In this document: positions 1-8,667 of the stretch, one piece after another
How positions within the stretch are numbered: the stretch's first letter is position 1
How the letters are laid out: each line of letters begins with the position of its first letter
Source: Acidobacteriota bacterium
Lineage (GTDB): Bacteria > Acidobacteriota > Terriglobia > Terriglobales > Acidobacteriaceae
NCBI GenBank assembly: GCA_003225555.1
Contig: QIAM01000065.1
Coordinates: 1-64,000 of the forward strand
Direction of reading: 5' to 3'
Length of the DNA stretch: 64,000 bases
Notes under the pieces: generated by a model
What the model saw: the letters and a program-made list of their open reading frames with translations, nothing else
What the model was told of the DNA's origin: nothing
The model's database searches: none
Program-made: the position numbers and the translations under genes

Positions 1-538
1 CAGACAGTATTTGTCATCTCTCACTTCGTTCTTTAACACAATAATCCCAACCGGCATTGTAGTTCACCACACGGCGGTTCTTCCGGATGAAGGTGCGCCG
101 CCACGGAATGAGAAAGAAGTTGACAAATATCACGCCACAAAAGGTTTCGAAATCAACTGTTTCGGTCATGTTTATCACATCGCTTATCATTACCTGATCC
201 TGACGAGTGGACGAATTCAAAAAGGACGACCGGAGCGATGCGAGGGAGCACACGCGAAGAACTACAACTCCTACCTGGGGATTTCCGTCGTAGGTGATTT
301 CGACAGTCGCGACAATCCTAAGGGTGAAAAAGGTCCAACGCAGCCGAATCCAAAGCAGATGGCTGCGCTCGTTCGCCTCTCCCATCAGCTAATGCTGCGC
401 TACCACATTCCCGTGAGCCACGTCGTTCGGCACAGTGATATCGCTGCGACCCGCTGTCCAGGTGACCGACTCCCATTTGGCGCATTGTTACGGAAACTCA
501 AAACACCAGGACTGAAAAGCAGTTCCCGAGCACGGTAG
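1..538 (+). CDS. N-acetylmuramoyl-L-alanine amidase / PGRP-like protein (5' partial)
   Basis: The translation is an Amidase_2/PGRP fold. It has an early GIVVHHTAV segment (first zinc histidine), an H-S-D motif late in the domain, and a TRCPGD motif carrying the zinc cysteine. These match the His/His/Cys zinc site of amidases that cleave the MurNAc-L-Ala bond of peptidoglycan. The frame is open to base 2, so the gene probably starts before the window. A TTG at 11 is a possible but unconvincing start. The short basic tail after the domain suggests a single-domain protein. No signal peptide can be judged. It could equally be a phage-type lysin, which would fit the remnant-rich region that follows. 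Confidence 0.75.
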   Translation, partial: RQYLSSLTSFFNTIIPTGIVVHHTAVLPDEGAPPRNEKEVDKYHATKGFEINCFGHVYHIAYHYLILTSGRIQKGRPERCEGAHAKNYNSYLGISVVGDFDSRDNPKGEKGPTQPNPKQMAALVRLSHQLMLRYHIPVSHVVRHSDIAATRCPGDRLPFGALLRKLKTPGLKSSSRAR

Positions 539-658
539 ACCACTCATCGAGGCCAGCAAACTTTCTCCCCGAAAAAAGGAGCAGCAACTTATTGCGGAAG
601 AGTTGCCGGCCATTCGCCCAGAATACGCCGAGGTAGGTGAGAGGCAAGGAGGAACTGA

Positions 659-1008
659 TTACGTGCGACGGTCGGCGGGTGGCGATCCAGTTTTGTTCTC
701 CATCAGTTCGGAGCACCGCTCCGCTACTTCTTTCACAAGAAAACCCATTTTCGGATGACTGGGTCCATGTCCACAGCAATGCCTTGGTGCCGCAACTCTG
801 CGGAGGCAACCGGGCCAACGGATCCGACGACGACGCGCGACAGGCGACTAATCATGTCCTCCCGAAGATTCATCTCCTCGGCGATCTGAAGCAGGTGCCG
901 TATCTGGACGGCCTAGGTCACGAGGAGGACATCGATCTCGCCGAGAGCAACTGCGTGGACGGCCTTGCGCAGTGGAGCCGTGTCTTCCGGCAGGCTCCAA
1001 AAGATCGA
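659..1008 (-). pseudogene. Uroporphyrinogen-III synthase (HemD-like) C-terminal remnant
   Basis: Read on the minus strand, this gives a recognisable HemD C-terminal half: LPEDTAPLRKAV, then GEIDVLLVT, then AVQIRHLLQIAEEMNL, VVGSVGPVASAELRHQGI and HPKMGFLVKE. Two lesions are visible. There is an in-frame TAG at 913-915, where HemD homologues have Ser or Thr before the VQ motif. A one-base frameshift near 757-760 (DP|SHPKMG) must be bridged to reach the stop at 659-661. The N-terminal half is missing. The family normally has about 250 residues and makes uroporphyrinogen III from hydroxymethylbilane for haem. This copy cannot be functional. Confidence 0.72.
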
Positions 1009-1122
1009 ACATGGCAGGCAGCATGAAAGCTTGGGAATTGAACGGTTTTGGCTTGGAACACTGGAAGTGGCCGAGAATCTCTCGTCGTACCTCGTTACGG
1101 GTGAACAAGTCGGCACCCCGCG

Positions 1123-2271
1123 CTAATTCTCCGAGTAACGATCCGGAGACCGCCGTCGCTGCTTCTCAAGTTCCACCAGAAACTGCTCCTTAGGCAGTAA
1201 GGCTCCTGTTCGGAGTAACTCCAATAGAGGGTCCTCCAGCTCTTCCGTTTCCGTGGGAACGGCTGATTCTTCCCGCAAGGCCTCGACATTGTTGCCCCAA
1301 TCAAGTCCTTCCGGCTCGACCAGCACCTCAGGCACAAGATCTTCAGTCAGAGTCAGTCGACCGATGACCTCTTCCATTAGGCTCCGGTGCTCCGGCGTCT
1401 TGCTGGCGAACTCAACTCCCATGCCGAACTCGGGATGCATGACCCGTATCTTGCCTTCCGTTCTAACTCTACAGTCCGCCACACACAAGAACAGTTCGAC
1501 GCTCGTGTCTATCGGAAAAGGTGAATCTGTCCGAAGAAAACATCCGCCCGAACTTATGTCCGTAATGATGCAGCGGATTGGAGGATCGGCTTTTTCTCCC
1601 GACTTCATGCGCAGCCACTCTTTCAGGCTCCCGCGTGCACCGTCGGAAAGTTTCGTAAACCGGACGCCCGCTCGGGCGTGGCCGTCGGAATTGTGCCAAG
1701 CGATCAAACCAGTCGCTTCGATCTGGGTCGTCGCACCCGGTGGCGTGAAGCACAAGCCGACGATGCCGGAGTTTCTACACGGAAGGTTAGATTCGAGCGA
1801 GATCCCGCCTTCGCTCAAACCGGAAATGAAGGCCTGTTCACCTTCTCCATTTTGGAATCTAAGGGAAACGGGGATGCGAACCGGCACCCGTAGAGACCGG
1901 CGCCGCTCTCGTTTCATGAGAGCTTTAGCCGCTCGGAAACTCGACTTGGCCCGCTCACAAGAAATCGGCTTGTAGATCACGAAATGGGCACCCATCTCGA
2001 ATGCTCGGCGCAGAGCCGTCTCCTGGTCGATGATAGCTACTGCCACTGATTTCTTGTTGTGTTGCCCCTCATGAACGCTCTTCAGCAACGAAAGACTGTG
2101 CTCGGCTGTGCAGTCTACGATCACCGCCTCGAAAGTCTGACGTGCAAGCTTCTTTGCCGCCGGAGGTGGGTGGGCACAATGTTCCACCCCGATTTCCAAC
2201 TCATCCAGAACCTGCCGTAGGACACGAACCGTCCGGTCGTCCGAGCAGACGAGAAGTGACTGGAGGTTCAT
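1123..2271 (-). CDS. Receiver-like protein with two PilZ domains
   Basis: The 382-residue protein starts with a degenerate receiver fold: LLVCSDDRTVRVLRQVL, then FEAVIVDC and a Lys-Pro late in the fold. A PilZ domain follows, opening with basic RRRSLRVPVRIPVSL and continuing with LSEGGISLE. A second PilZ-like domain has DISSGGCFLRT but no clear RxxxR. PilZ domains bind cyclic di-GMP, and RxxxR plus (D/N)xSxxG form the site, so the first domain is the better candidate binder. The ATG at 2271 was chosen over a more upstream codon because the receiver fold begins right after it. The acidic C-terminal tail is unassigned. It probably acts as a c-di-GMP effector in motility, polysaccharide or stress control. 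Confidence 0.72.
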   Translation of the reverse strand: MNLQSLLVCSDDRTVRVLRQVLDELEIGVEHCAHPPPAAKKLARQTFEAVIVDCTAEHSLSLLKSVHEGQHNKKSVAVAIIDQETALRRAFEMGAHFVIYKPISCERAKSSFRAAKALMKRERRRSLRVPVRIPVSLRFQNGEGEQAFISGLSEGGISLESNLPCRNSGIVGLCFTPPGATTQIEATGLIAWHNSDGHARAGVRFTKLSDGARGSLKEWLRMKSGEKADPPIRCIITDISSGGCFLRTDSPFPIDTSVELFLCVADCRVRTEGKIRVMHPEFGMGVEFASKTPEHRSLMEEVIGRLTLTEDLVPEVLVEPEGLDWGNNVEALREESAVPTETEELEDPLLELLRTGALLPKEQFLVELEKQRRRSPDRYSEN

Positions 2272-2339
2272 GGAGAGATAGTAAATGGTAGGACCAAGGC
2301 GAGAAGCGGCCCAAGTTACTGGTGTAATCCACAACAGTT

Positions 2340-2650
2340 ACCACCGGCAACGGAAGCGTCCAGACCTTTCGACTTCCGAAGCCGCAGGGCAGCCGGTTTG
2401 TCTACAGACCGCATGCATTTTGTCCGTGGCCGAGCCAGGGTGGAGCAAATAGTGTTCACCCCAGGAGGCATCTCGCGGAATTTCCGGATCAAATCCCCGA
2501 TCTTTCAGATGATTCCAGAGGGCGTCCACATCCGTAACGTAGAAGATCAAGCGCCCCCAGCGAGTCACCCGGTCGCCCCGTTCCAGATTGAGGATCGCAG
2601 ATTGTGTGTCTTTGGCGCGCAGGGAAGAGAAACTCGCGTTCTCCCACCAT
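2340..2650 (-). pseudogene. VOC/glyoxalase-family fragment
   Basis: The minus strand encodes AILNLERGDRVTRWGRLIFYVTDVDALWNHLKDRGF followed by a broken end; the run is given in part only as the key match. This is the betaalphabetabetabeta module of vicinal-oxygen-chelate proteins (glyoxalase I, dioxygenases). The usual C-terminal DPDGH-type strand is lost: after ASWGEHY the frame drifts, and a Gly-His pair appears only in another frame. The N-terminal strand is also degenerate. It abuts a fragment of an unrelated gene on the other strand, which supports decay. Confidence 0.55.
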
Positions 2651-2651
2651 A

Positions 2652-2763
2652 AAGAAGCTGCCACAAGTGTGGGAATCGATGGCAGCACTGCACGCCAACA
2701 CGATTGAGGCGCCGGTCTACTGGAAGCAGTTCGAACCGGAGGAAGGACACTTCGACTTCACAA
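2652..2763 (+). pseudogene. N-terminal fragment of a GH35/GH42-type beta-galactosidase
   Basis: About 37 codons read LPQVWESMAALHANTIEAP, then VYWKQFEPEEGHFDFTN. This is the conserved early barrel strand of GH35/GH42-like glycoside hydrolases, where the protein reads 'ANT..APVYW..FEPEEG.FDFT'. The match breaks off sharply after TN at about 2763. No start codon, no catalytic glutamates and no downstream domain remain. The sharp end, about 130 bases before a partial tRNA gene, suggests truncation by recombination. Confidence 0.6.
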
Positions 2764-2894
2764 ACGAGAGGCCGGATTCCGGGCACCCTCCGGGCACCCA
2801 GACCGATGTCTTGTTGGTATCTCATTGATTTTGTTGTGTCGTGCATGGAGTACGCTGGACGTGCAAGTTGTTGTTTGTAATTGTGTTGGCGACC

Positions 2895-2939
2895 CCTTTA
2901 AGGCATGGGTCGCAGGTTCGAATCCTGCCGCGCTCACCA
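2895..2939 (+). other. 3' half of a tRNA-Lys gene (probable att remnant)
   Basis: The segment can be laid out as tRNA positions 32-76. The anticodon loop is CCTTTAA (anticodon TTT, with C instead of U at position 33). The 3' anticodon strand is GGCAT, the variable loop GGGTC, the T stem GCAGG/CCTGC with loop TTCGAAT, the acceptor strand CGCGCTC, the discriminator A, and an encoded CCA. Upstream bases do not supply ATGCC, a D arm or a GAGCGCG acceptor partner, so the 5' half is absent. A break at the anticodon loop is typical of tyrosine-integrase attachment sites. It is not a functional tRNA. Confidence 0.62.
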
Positions 2940-3000
2940 GATCACTGTTTGACGGCTTTACCCGGGAGTCGCCCGTGCCCACATGGTCGGTGCCCTCTAG

Positions 3001-4428
3001 TTAAAAGCGGTTCCAGAGGAACTGATTGTAGACATCGTGGTGGTACTGCACTTCGGGCACCTTCACAAAAGTTCCCAGCAGGCGGGGACAACGATCGGCG
3101 GCGGCTTGTTTCAGATCGGCGTACCTTCCCTTCACGTCTTCACCGAGCAGTTCTGTAGTCCACTTTGCCTCGCGGAAATTTGCAATGGCATCGTAGATAT
3201 TGTCGGGCAAGTAGCGCTCGGCTTGGCGCAGGTTCTTGATCTCGGCAGTCTCTCCATCCAAGCCGGTTTTGAAAATCGAATACATGACCAGGTAGGGATT
3301 CGCGTCAGGAGAAACGGAGCGAACCTCGACGCGCATGCTCTTCTCGTTGCCGATAGGGATACGGATCATGGAGCCACGGTCGACCGGCGATGCCTTGATC
3401 TGGTTGGGCGCCTCGAAGTGAGGATCGAGACGGCGGTAAGCGTTGACGCTGGCGTTCAGCATCAGGCAAATGTCGTTCCCGTGCGTGAGGATGCGATCGA
3501 GAAACGCCCAACCTGCCTTGCTCAGTTTCTCCTCGCCCTTGGGATCCCAAAAGAGATTCTTGCCGTTACTCACTGAGACGTTTGTGTGCATGCCACTGCC
3601 GTTCACGCCGACAACTGGTTTGGGCAGGAACGAAGCTGTGAGTCCCATGTTGGTCGCCACCTGGCGGCAGATCAGCTTGTAGAGTTGAATCTGGTCGGCG
3701 GCGGCTACGACTTCGCCGTAGCCGTAATTGATTTCAAACTGTGACGGCGCAACCTCCGGATGGTCTTTCTCGTTCTGGAAGCCCATGGCCCGTTGCACTT
3801 CGGCAGTCGTGTCGATGAACGTACGCAGAGGATCGCCGGGCAGCGAGTGATAGTATCCGCCGGTGTTGACGTACTCGAACTCGCCGGTTTCGTGATAGCG
3901 GCGCTCGGCATCGGGCCCTTTGAACAGGAAGCCTTCGATTTCGTTGGCGGCGTTGAGCGTGTAGCCCTTCTCTTTATGGAGTTCGGCTGCGAATTTCTTC
4001 AGGATGCCGCGAATGTCAGCGCTGTAAGGCTCTCCACTTTTGTCTATTACATCGCCGAAGACCAGGACTTTGCCGGAACCGAAGACATCGGCTGGCGCCC
4101 AGTAGAACGCTGCCCAGTCAATGCCAAGCCTCAGGTCGCTTTCGCGTTGGGCGGTGAATCCGCGGATGGACGAGCCGTCGAAGGTGAGGTTGTCCCAGCT
4201 CTTGAGCAGAAATTTCTTGTCGTAGTCGAGCATGTGCAGACGGCCTTCAAGGTCGCTGAAGAGAACGGTCACGGCTTTGATCCGCTTCTCGTCAGACAAG
4301 TACTTGAGACGATCTTCCCGAACCTTGTCAGCAGCTACGTGGTTCTGGCGTTGCTCTTTGGCTTTCAGGTTCAACTGCTCGAGTTCGTCATACGAGAGCG
4401 CAAGAAAATCCCGCAATTCTGAGGGCAT
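3001..4428 (-). CDS. glnA: Glutamine synthetase, type I
   Basis: This cytoplasmic enzyme makes glutamine from glutamate, ammonia and ATP. At 475 residues it has GSI length. Seen motifs include the Asp/Ser loop FDGSSIRGF, the metal-binding NEIEGFLF, the ATP/metal segment VNGSGMHTNVSVS, and arginine-rich NEKSMRVEVRS. The usual adenylylation segment (KNLYDLP) is not obvious near LPDNIYDAI, so control by adenylylation is doubtful. The start is supported by a strong GAAGGAGAT ribosome site. A sigma-54-like promoter lies about 70 bases upstream. It sits head-to-head with a porin and near amt and the P-II gene, which marks a nitrogen-assimilation block. Confidence 0.95.
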   Translation of the reverse strand: MPSELRDFLALSYDELEQLNLKAKEQRQNHVAADKVREDRLKYLSDEKRIKAVTVLFSDLEGRLHMLDYDKKFLLKSWDNLTFDGSSIRGFTAQRESDLRLGIDWAAFYWAPADVFGSGKVLVFGDVIDKSGEPYSADIRGILKKFAAELHKEKGYTLNAANEIEGFLFKGPDAERRYHETGEFEYVNTGGYYHSLPGDPLRTFIDTTAEVQRAMGFQNEKDHPEVAPSQFEINYGYGEVVAAADQIQLYKLICRQVATNMGLTASFLPKPVVGVNGSGMHTNVSVSNGKNLFWDPKGEEKLSKAGWAFLDRILTHGNDICLMLNASVNAYRRLDPHFEAPNQIKASPVDRGSMIRIPIGNEKSMRVEVRSVSPDANPYLVMYSIFKTGLDGETAEIKNLRQAERYLPDNIYDAIANFREAKWTTELLGEDVKGRYADLKQAAADRCPRLLGTFVKVPEVQYHHDVYNQFLWNRF

Positions 4429-4498
4429 ATATCTCCTTCAACGAGCCGGCCGAGCGCAAGTTTCTCGGACCGGCAAGATGAGCGACAGGATAATGTGT

Positions 4499-4515
4499 CG
4501 CGTACTCGCTGCCAA
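4499..4515 (-). promoter_or_regulatory. Candidate sigma-54 promoter of glnA
   Basis: The minus strand reads TTGGCAGCGAGTACGCG. It has GG and GC separated by exactly 10 bases, as in the -24/-12 consensus TGGCAC-N5-TTGC. The -24 half is near perfect and the -12 half is weaker. Transcription would start near 4487, about 60 bases before glnA. A nearly identical element faces the other way at 4838-4853. Between the two sites (4516-4837) I see no gene. Confidence 0.45.
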
Positions 4516-4837
4516 GAGTTTGCGGCATGAAAAAAATCAATCAGACCTATAAGCTGATGAAATAGGTCCGCGAGTTTTGAGCACGGCGGCAATGGCTGCG
4601 TGCCGCAACTTTTCTTCTGTTGCGCCAGAAGCAGAATTCGCGATATCTCTTTCAGCGAGGCCTGAAGGCGCGGCGTTTGCGCACACCAGATCTGTCCCCT
4701 TTTGCATCCGCAACGGCAATTCGGCGATAAATTCGATTTATTGTCCGCATAAGCTCTGCTTCTCAATGAACTTTCGATACGGCGCAGAAAAAGTATGCGT
4801 TGGACTAGTGCCCGATATATCGCTAAGGTTCGCGTGC

Positions 4838-4853
4838 TGGCAGCGGATGCGCA
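4838..4853 (+). promoter_or_regulatory. Candidate sigma-54 promoter of the porin gene
   Basis: TGGCAGCGGATGCGCA matches the -24/-12 layout (GG-N10-GC). It differs from the glnA-side element only in the N positions and the last base. It lies about 45 bases before the porin start codon, a normal distance. Confidence 0.42.
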
Positions 4854-4897
4854 CGGTCATTCACTGCATGCACCAGGGGAGAAAGCAGGAAACCTAG

Positions 4898-6235
4898 ATG
4901 AACCGCTCCCATACAGGGGCCGCGATTGTATTCATGTTGTTCGTGTCTTTGAGTTATGGGCAGGATCAGGCAAGTGCTGCTCCGCCGGCCAACGATGCGA
5001 TCGTCCACCACATGGAAGAACTGGAAGAGCAGGTGAAAGCACTCCGCGCTGAGGTCGCGGCATTAAAGGGCAGTGACAAGGCAGCGCCAGCAGCCACCGT
5101 GGCGACAGTTCCTGCGGCTGCACAGAGCAATGTAGTAACCGGCGCAGCCGCGCCTAGTGCGGCGCCTGCCGGACCGTCCCTGGCAGGATTATTGGGACCT
5201 ACTACGCTGAGCGGGTTCGTAGACGTTTACTACGGGCAAAACTTCAACAATCCCGCGTCGCAGACCAATGGCTTCCGCTTCTTCGACGGAGCCACCAACT
5301 CGTTCGGCCTGAACCTCGTGGAACTGGTGGTAGACAAGGCGCCGGACGTCACCAACAGCCGTACTGGATATCACGTGGCTCTTGGATTTGGACAGGCGAT
5401 AAACACCGTCAATGGTTCCGAGCCAAAGGCGGGCCTGGGTTTTGATCAGTACCTCAAGGAGGCGTACTTCTCCTACCTGGCGCCTGTCGGTAAAGGATTG
5501 CAAGTGGATGTCGGCAAGTTCGTGACTCCAGCCGGCGGCGAGGTTATCGAAACCAAGGACAACTGGAACTATTCTCGCGGCCTGCTGTTCACTTGGTCCA
5601 TTCCGTACTACCACTTCGGGATGCGCGCGAAATACGCGTTCAACGACAAATATTCGCTCACTGGCTTTTTCGTGAATGGCTGGAACAACGTCATAAGCAA
5701 CAACACGGGGAAGACTTACGGGATGACTTTCGGGTGGAATCCGAATAAGAAATTCGGCATTGCCCAGACCTATCTCGGGGGCCCGCAGGAAAACAGCAAC
5801 ACCTCCAACTGGCGTCACCTCAGCGATACCGTTATTACCTATTCTCCGACCAGCAAATTGTCGTTCATGGTCAACGGCGATTATGCGCGCGGGGACCGCA
5901 TGCTGAATTCGGAGACCGGAATTTTCTCTCCGCCGGTTTACTGGACGGGCGTGGGCGGCTATGTTCGCTATGCCCTGAGTGCGAATTCCGCGTTCGCCAC
6001 TCGCTACGAATATTTCCTTGATCCCAATGGCTTTGCCACGGGGACAGCTCAGCACATGAACGAATTCACCACAACTCTGGAGCGGACGGTGGCGCACCAC
6101 ATCATCAGCCGCTTCGAGTTCCGGCGCGACTTTTCCAACGAGCCGGTCTTTTTCAAAGGTGTGACACCGGTGGTCGCGCAGAACACTATGACAGGTGGAC
6201 TGGTGTTTACCTTCGACAGCCGGGAGGCGAAGTAG
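4898..6235 (+). CDS. Outer-membrane porin (BBP2/OmpL-like beta-barrel)
   Basis: The 445-residue protein has a signal peptide (positively charged start, hydrophobic stretch, SYGQDQ). A short coiled coil (HHMEELEEQVKALRAEVAAL) and an Ala/Pro linker follow. From LSGFVDVYYG to the final aromatic-rich strand it reads as alternating beta strands. Such proteins form outer-membrane channels; the coiled coil probably contacts peptidoglycan or trimerises. The ribosome site is GGGGAGAAAGCAGG. Its divergence from glnA with a matching sigma-54-like promoter, and the amt gene downstream, suggest it passes nitrogenous solutes. The substrate is inferred only from context. Confidence 0.8.
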   Translation: MNRSHTGAAIVFMLFVSLSYGQDQASAAPPANDAIVHHMEELEEQVKALRAEVAALKGSDKAAPAATVATVPAAAQSNVVTGAAAPSAAPAGPSLAGLLGPTTLSGFVDVYYGQNFNNPASQTNGFRFFDGATNSFGLNLVELVVDKAPDVTNSRTGYHVALGFGQAINTVNGSEPKAGLGFDQYLKEAYFSYLAPVGKGLQVDVGKFVTPAGGEVIETKDNWNYSRGLLFTWSIPYYHFGMRAKYAFNDKYSLTGFFVNGWNNVISNNTGKTYGMTFGWNPNKKFGIAQTYLGGPQENSNTSNWRHLSDTVITYSPTSKLSFMVNGDYARGDRMLNSETGIFSPPVYWTGVGGYVRYALSANSAFATRYEYFLDPNGFATGTAQHMNEFTTTLERTVAHHIISRFEFRRDFSNEPVFFKGVTPVVAQNTMTGGLVFTFDSREAK

Positions 6236-6440
6236 CCATGGGGGTTGGCAACGGGAAGTTTTTCGGGCAGCCAGAACCTGGGTTGCTCGCCATATGGGGA
6301 TCAGCGGCTTGGGCACAAACCCAACTAACCCCTGGTGTCAGCGTCCTCGCCGCCCCCCGCCTCAGTATATGACATGGGTGCAATACGCCTGTGAGGAAGA
6401 GAAGAGTAGTTAGACATAACGAAGGGAAGGGAGCAAACAC

Positions 6441-6614
6441 ATGGCAGCGGTTCGACAACAAGGCACCTATTTGGGAACGACTCTGACCGGTTTTACGGCT
6501 TTTGTTGGTGGGCTCTATGGCGGCGGGGGGAGCGGAATCTTCATCGCCATCGTAGGCGCGGCATTGTTGATGTATTCCGCAGTCGGTTTTTACCGGACGA
6601 AGAGTGTGGCATAG
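6441..6614 (+). CDS. Small two-helix membrane protein (57 aa)
   Basis: The ATG at 6441 follows GAAGGGAAGGGAG, a good ribosome site. The peptide has two likely membrane spans separated by a glycine-rich turn (GGLYGGGGSG) and ends with the basic FYRTKSVA. I do not recognise the family. It lies between the porin and the ammonium transporter, in the same direction as both and as the next small membrane protein, and probably shares their transcript. A role as a small transporter accessory is possible but not shown. Confidence 0.6.
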   Translation: MAAVRQQGTYLGTTLTGFTAFVGGLYGGGGSGIFIAIVGAALLMYSAVGFYRTKSVA

Positions 6615-6667
6615 GAAAGACCGATCGTGATCTCAAAACCATCCTGACTTGGAAGAGGAGAGGGAAC

Positions 6668-6850
6668 ATGAAGCTACTTGGACTGGTAATGGCCCTGTTG
6701 GGTTGGCTGATTCCGGTGGCGGCTCTGACGATGACACAGTCGACCGCAGCCCGCATGGTCGTGACCCTGCTTGGAATCGCAATCTCGCTGGTGGGAATCC
6801 TGGTTGTTCTGAACAAGGCCCATCTCAAGAAGGCGATCTGGAAACCGTAG
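6668..6850 (+). CDS. Small membrane protein (60 aa)
   Basis: The ATG follows GAGGAGAGGGAAC, a strong ribosome site. The peptide has a first hydrophobic span (LLGLVMALLGWLIPVAAL) and a second (VVTLLGIAISLVGILVVL), ending in the basic HLKKAIWKP. Family unknown. It ends 77 bases before the amt start. Its length and topology resemble the preceding small gene, though their sequences do not clearly align. Confidence 0.62.
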   Translation: MKLLGLVMALLGWLIPVAALTMTQSTAARMVVTLLGIAISLVGILVVLNKAHLKKAIWKP

Positions 6851-6927
6851 TCGGTCGCCGAGTGGAATCAAGTCTGTTCGCGAAGCATAGCGTCGAAAAC
6901 ACATCAATTGTCTTCAAGGAGACAGAA

Positions 6928-8667
6928 ATGATCAGAATGGGTGAAGGTCTGAAGCGATTTTCCTGGATTGTATTGGCGTTGCTGTTGCTGTGCGGGCTTC
7001 CCGCCTGGGCGCAAAGCCAAAGCGCCGCCAGCAGCGCACCAGCCGCAGCCGCACCACCTCCGGGTCCGGCCATGGATGCGCCCTTGAACGTAAAGGCGGC
7101 GCAGCCGCCGTCGGCCGATGATTTGGCCAAGGGTGACCCCAGCGGAACGAAGACCGGGACCGTGAACGATGTCGTGATCTCGGACCCGAACAAGGGGTTG
7201 ACCCTGGCCGATACGGTAAATCAGGTTGGGCAGAACCGGATTGCCATCAACTTCGTGTGGACCCTTGTTACCGGCTTCCTCGTTATGTTCATGCAGGCCG
7301 GGTTTGCCATCGTGGAAACAGGACTGTGCCGCGCGAAGAATGCGAATCACACCATGATGATGAACTTCATGGTCTATGGTTTCGGGCTGTTTGCGTTCTG
7401 GGTGTGCGGGTTCGCTCTGCAGATGGGTGGCGTCGCTCCAGCTGGAACGTTGGGTGGCGCGATGCCCCTGAATTCCGAGCACACCCTTTCGCTGCTTGGC
7501 AAGACGTGGGGAATTTTCGGGTCTCGCGGCTTCTTCCTGAGCGGAACCACGTACGACGTCGCCATCATGGTGCTGTTCCTCTTCCAGATGGTGTTCATGG
7601 ACACGGCACTCACGATCGTTACAGGAGCGGCCGCGGAGCGCTGGAAGTACGTCGCCTTTGCCGTGTCCTCGGTGGTCCTGGGCGCGCTCACCTATCCCTT
7701 GTTCGCAAACTGGGCGTGGGGTGGAGGTTGGCTTTCGCAGCTGGGAGTTAACTTCGGTCTTGGTCACGGTTACGCGGACTTTGCCGGCTCCGGTGTCGTC
7801 CATGCCGTGGGCGGTCTCACGGCGCTGGCAGTCGCGATGATCATTGGGCCACGAATCGGCAAGTACAACCGCAATGGTACGCCGAACGCTATGCCGGGTC
7901 ATGACATTGTGATCGTTCTGACCGGTTGCTTCATCCTGGCCTTCGGCTGGTTTGGGTTCAATCCCGGCAGCACCCTGGCGGCCTCCGGCAATGGGGCCCT
8001 GCGCATCGGTTCCATCGCGGTCAACACCATGCTCGCTGGATGCACTGGGTCATTCGGCGCTCTGCTGTACATGTGGATGAGATACGGCAAGCCCGATGCC
8101 TCGATGAGCGGTAACGGGTTGCTCGCCGGTCTGGTCGCGATTACCGCTCCCAGCGGCTTCGTGAACACGGTGTCGTCCGCGATCATTGGTCTGGTAGCGG
8201 GCGTTCTTGTCTGCCTCAGCGTGGAGTTTGTAGAACGCGTGCTCAAGGTGGATGATCCCGTGGGCGCAATTTCGGTGCATGGGACTAACGGGTTGTGGGG
8301 AGTAATCTCGGTGGGCCTGTTTGCAGATGGTGCCTCCAACTATGGTGGAAGCTGGAATGGGGTGAGTGGTCCGGTTCGTGGACTGTTCTACGGTGATGCC
8401 ACCCAACTGATTGCGCAGTTGATTGGCGTAGGGACGCTGATCGGCTTCGTTTTCGGCCTGTCGTACGCGGCCAATTTCCTCATTGATTTGGTGGTTGGTC
8501 AACGAGTAAGCGCCGAAGATGAGCTTGCTGGACTGGACATCCCGGAAATGGGTGCGCTCTGCTATCCGGAGTTCGTACTCAAGCCGGATTCCATGCCCCT
8601 CGGCGTGGCGATGAGCAAGGCAACCGAGATGGCGAGCCCGATGCGAGTTGCTCAGGAGACGGCGTAA
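6928..8667 (+). CDS. amt: Ammonium transporter (Amt/AmtB)
   Basis: The ATG at 6928 is set by the AAGGAGA ribosome site; the frame is open further upstream but not as Amt. The protein (579 aa) has a cleavable signal peptide ending GLPAWAQS and an Ala/Pro-rich segment. The eleven-helix Amt core follows, starting at IAINFVWTLVTGFLVMFMQAG. The pore histidine pair is present in FAGSGVVHAVGGLTAL and ISVHGTNGLWG. It conducts ammonia/ammonium across the inner membrane and is classically gated by GlnK, whose gene lies about 2.2 kb downstream. The stop codon overlaps the next gene (TAATG). Confidence 0.93.
   Translation: MIRMGEGLKRFSWIVLALLLLCGLPAWAQSQSAASSAPAAAAPPPGPAMDAPLNVKAAQPPSADDLAKGDPSGTKTGTVNDVVISDPNKGLTLADTVNQVGQNRIAINFVWTLVTGFLVMFMQAGFAIVETGLCRAKNANHTMMMNFMVYGFGLFAFWVCGFALQMGGVAPAGTLGGAMPLNSEHTLSLLGKTWGIFGSRGFFLSGTTYDVAIMVLFLFQMVFMDTALTIVTGAAAERWKYVAFAVSSVVLGALTYPLFANWAWGGGWLSQLGVNFGLGHGYADFAGSGVVHAVGGLTALAVAMIIGPRIGKYNRNGTPNAMPGHDIVIVLTGCFILAFGWFGFNPGSTLAASGNGALRIGSIAVNTMLAGCTGSFGALLYMWMRYGKPDASMSGNGLLAGLVAITAPSGFVNTVSSAIIGLVAGVLVCLSVEFVERVLKVDDPVGAISVHGTNGLWGVISVGLFADGASNYGGSWNGVSGPVRGLFYGDATQLIAQLIGVGTLIGFVFGLSYAANFLIDLVVGQRVSAEDELAGLDIPEMGALCYPEFVLKPDSMPLGVAMSKATEMASPMRVAQETA

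Noticed and set aside
637-1026. Plus-strand frame of 129 codons
   Set aside because: It is antisense to the HemD remnant and has no family likeness.
2758-2982. Minus-strand frame with AAGFEPATHALKG
   Set aside because: This peptide is the antisense of the tRNA 3' half (GGTTCGAATCC) and is a known spurious protein.
6904-7902. Minus-strand frame of 332 codons
   Set aside because: It is antisense to the amt gene with a shadow-type composition.
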